Shown here piece by piece: positions 21,796-22,741 of a DNA stretch of 22,741 nt. Each line of letters starts with the position of its first letter. Position 1 is the stretch's first letter. The notes below the pieces were generated by a model. It did not search any database. It was not told the DNA's origin and worked only from the letters and a program-made list of their open reading frames with translations. Source of the DNA: Candidatus Jordarchaeales archaeon (GTDB lineage: Archaea > Asgardarchaeota > Jordiarchaeia > Jordiarchaeales > Freyrarchaeaceae). The stretch is from NCBI GenBank assembly GCA_038889235.1, contig JAWAHN010000004.1:1-22741 (forward strand). Direction: 5' to 3'. The translations under genes and the position numbers were made by a program.

Positions 21796-22741
21796 TTGGA
21801 AGTGGTGATGAAGCCGCGGGGGGAGCTGCTCTTCAGGACCCCAACCCCCTTTGCCCTCGGAGGATACGCTGAGACGCAGCCGCGTCCATCCGAGTTTAGT
21901 GTGGCCGGAATGCTGCGCTCAGCCATAATGGACCTATCGGAGGAGAAGGACATTCCCAAGGACGTTTTGGAGGAAATCCTAGGGAAGGCGAAGGGGTACA
22001 CTACCTACGACTTCTGCTGGAAACTAGTTGGGCCATACTTCCTAAAAGGTGACAGTGAGGTCTTCTATCCGATCCCACTAGACGTGTTCGTAATCGAAGA
22101 AGAGGGGGCACGCATACGCCTAGCTGACTGGCTTATCCCACAACTGGAGGAGGTGAATGGAGGGTTCAGGGAGTTACTGGCCCCGTCGGCGTTTAAGGGT
22201 GAGAGCGCACGAAAAAGGTACTGGCTTGTCAGCTCGAAGTTCATGAAGAAGTACCTTGACGGAGAGAGGGGGTTTGACGAGAAGGAGGCGGTTAGAGGCG
22301 GAGACGTCTACAGGCTGAAGACGCACCCCCACGTGAAGCTGAGCAGAGAGACTAAAACGGTTGAGGTGGTAGGCGGGGAGGGAATGTACTTCGCTGTTGA
22401 GAGGCTAGTCCTCAGGGATGGCTGGTCTTTCATAGCCGGGGTGCAGCTCGACAACTGCGGGAAGCCGGATAAAGTTAAGGAGGTATTCCTCAACTTAAAC
22501 GGAACTATTGCCAGGCTTGGCGGAGAGGGCGGGCTAGTGGAGTTAGAGGTTAGGGAGGCCAAATCACTTCTAGAGGCGGAAGCAGGGGGTAATGTTGGAG
22601 ACGGGGGTAGGGTCAGGCTTGTGCTGACTTCTTCGGCGGTCTTCGGGGACGGCAGCAGGTCCTCGTTCCTACCAAATCTGAGTGGTGTGAAGGGCTGCGC
22701 TTGCGCACGTGTTGCCGTCGGGGGTTGGGATTATGTGGCTA
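21796..22741 (+). CDS. cmr3: Cmr3 (Cas5-like III-B subunit), truncated by the window end
   Basis: The frame stays open to the last base, giving about 315 residues of the N-terminal part. After a first strand (LEVVMKPRGELLFR) comes TPTPFALGGYAETQPRPSEF and then SVAGMLRSAIM, the Cmr3 pattern of FR-x3-PF, glycine-rich turn, and a Pro-Ser stretch before a helix that starts AG-x-LR-x-A. Cmr3 is the Cas5-type RAMP that binds the crRNA 5' handle next to Cmr2. The start is uncertain: TTG 21796 keeps the whole first strand and has AGGG six bases upstream; GTG 21802, GTG 21805 and ATG 21808 are in frame. The other cmr genes should lie to the right. Confidence 0.85.
   Translation, partial: MEVVMKPRGELLFRTPTPFALGGYAETQPRPSEFSVAGMLRSAIMDLSEEKDIPKDVLEEILGKAKGYTTYDFCWKLVGPYFLKGDSEVFYPIPLDVFVIEEEGARIRLADWLIPQLEEVNGGFRELLAPSAFKGESARKRYWLVSSKFMKKYLDGERGFDEKEAVRGGDVYRLKTHPHVKLSRETKTVEVVGGEGMYFAVERLVLRDGWSFIAGVQLDNCGKPDKVKEVFLNLNGTIARLGGEGGLVELEVREAKSLLEAEAGGNVGDGGRVRLVLTSSAVFGDGSRSSFLPNLSGVKGCACARVAVGGWDYVA

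Noticed and set aside
1-22741. tRNA, rRNA, insertion sequence or transposase
   Set aside because: I saw no T-loop-like GGTTCRA with a matching acceptor stem, no rRNA-like block, and no transposase frame with terminal repeats. A systematic covariance-model scan would settle small RNAs.

Overview
This window is a defence island dominated by CRISPR-Cas genes, from a thermophilic archaeon that is most likely a crenarchaeon (Thermoproteota). Three things suggest this: a complete type I-A (Apern) gene set with Csa5 and Csa3, many GTG/TTG starts, and archaeal BRE/TATA promoters placed so that several mRNAs would be leaderless. I cannot name the genus. No CRISPR array, cas6, tRNA or rRNA gene is visible. 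The window ends inside cmr3, so the type III-B operon continues to the right.

Layout. (1) Positions 1-456 are an extraordinary T/G tract (about 96% G+T between 121 and 370) with no convincing gene. (2) 457-3256, plus strand: an adaptation operon, DUF2797-like zinc protein, cas1, cas2, cas4. (3) 3257-3675: an intergenic region with a putative terminator, a strong promoter and a possible small ORF. (4) 3676-7050, plus strand: a three-gene module of a MoxR-type AAA+ ATPase, a DUF2201-like metallopeptidase/VWA protein, and an unrecognised CCHC protein. (5) 12953-7060, minus strand: the type I-A effector genes csa5, cas7, cas5a, cas3', cas3'', cas8a2. (6) 13118-13723, plus strand: the CARF-wHTH regulator csa3, divergent from csa5. 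(7) 13981-15015, plus strand: a protein with RNA-ligase motifs behind its own leaderless promoter. (8) 17979-15095, minus strand: a run of CARF-type genes: a Crn1/APE2256-like protein, a wHTH protein with a C-terminal CARF-like domain, and a CARF-HEPN ribonuclease of the Csm6/Csx1 type. (9) 18345 onward, plus strand: cas10/cmr2 with intact HD and GGDD motifs, then the start of cmr3.

How it may fit together. Cas1/2/4 acquire spacers. Csa5-Cas7-Cas5-Cas8a with Cas3'/Cas3'' cut DNA. Cmr2 can probably make cyclic oligoadenylates that switch on the HEPN ribonuclease and are removed by the Crn1-like protein. Csa3 and the wHTH-CARF protein may couple the signal to transcription.

The least explained parts are the MoxR/DUF2201/unknown module, the RNA ligase next to the CARF genes, the inverted wHTH-CARF architecture, and the keto-base gradient before the adaptation genes. 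A near-identical promoter block (TTCTATGAAA, then Y-G, then AAAATATATT) lies in front of both csa3 and the MoxR module. This is the best sequence evidence that the module is co-regulated with CRISPR rather than a chance neighbour.
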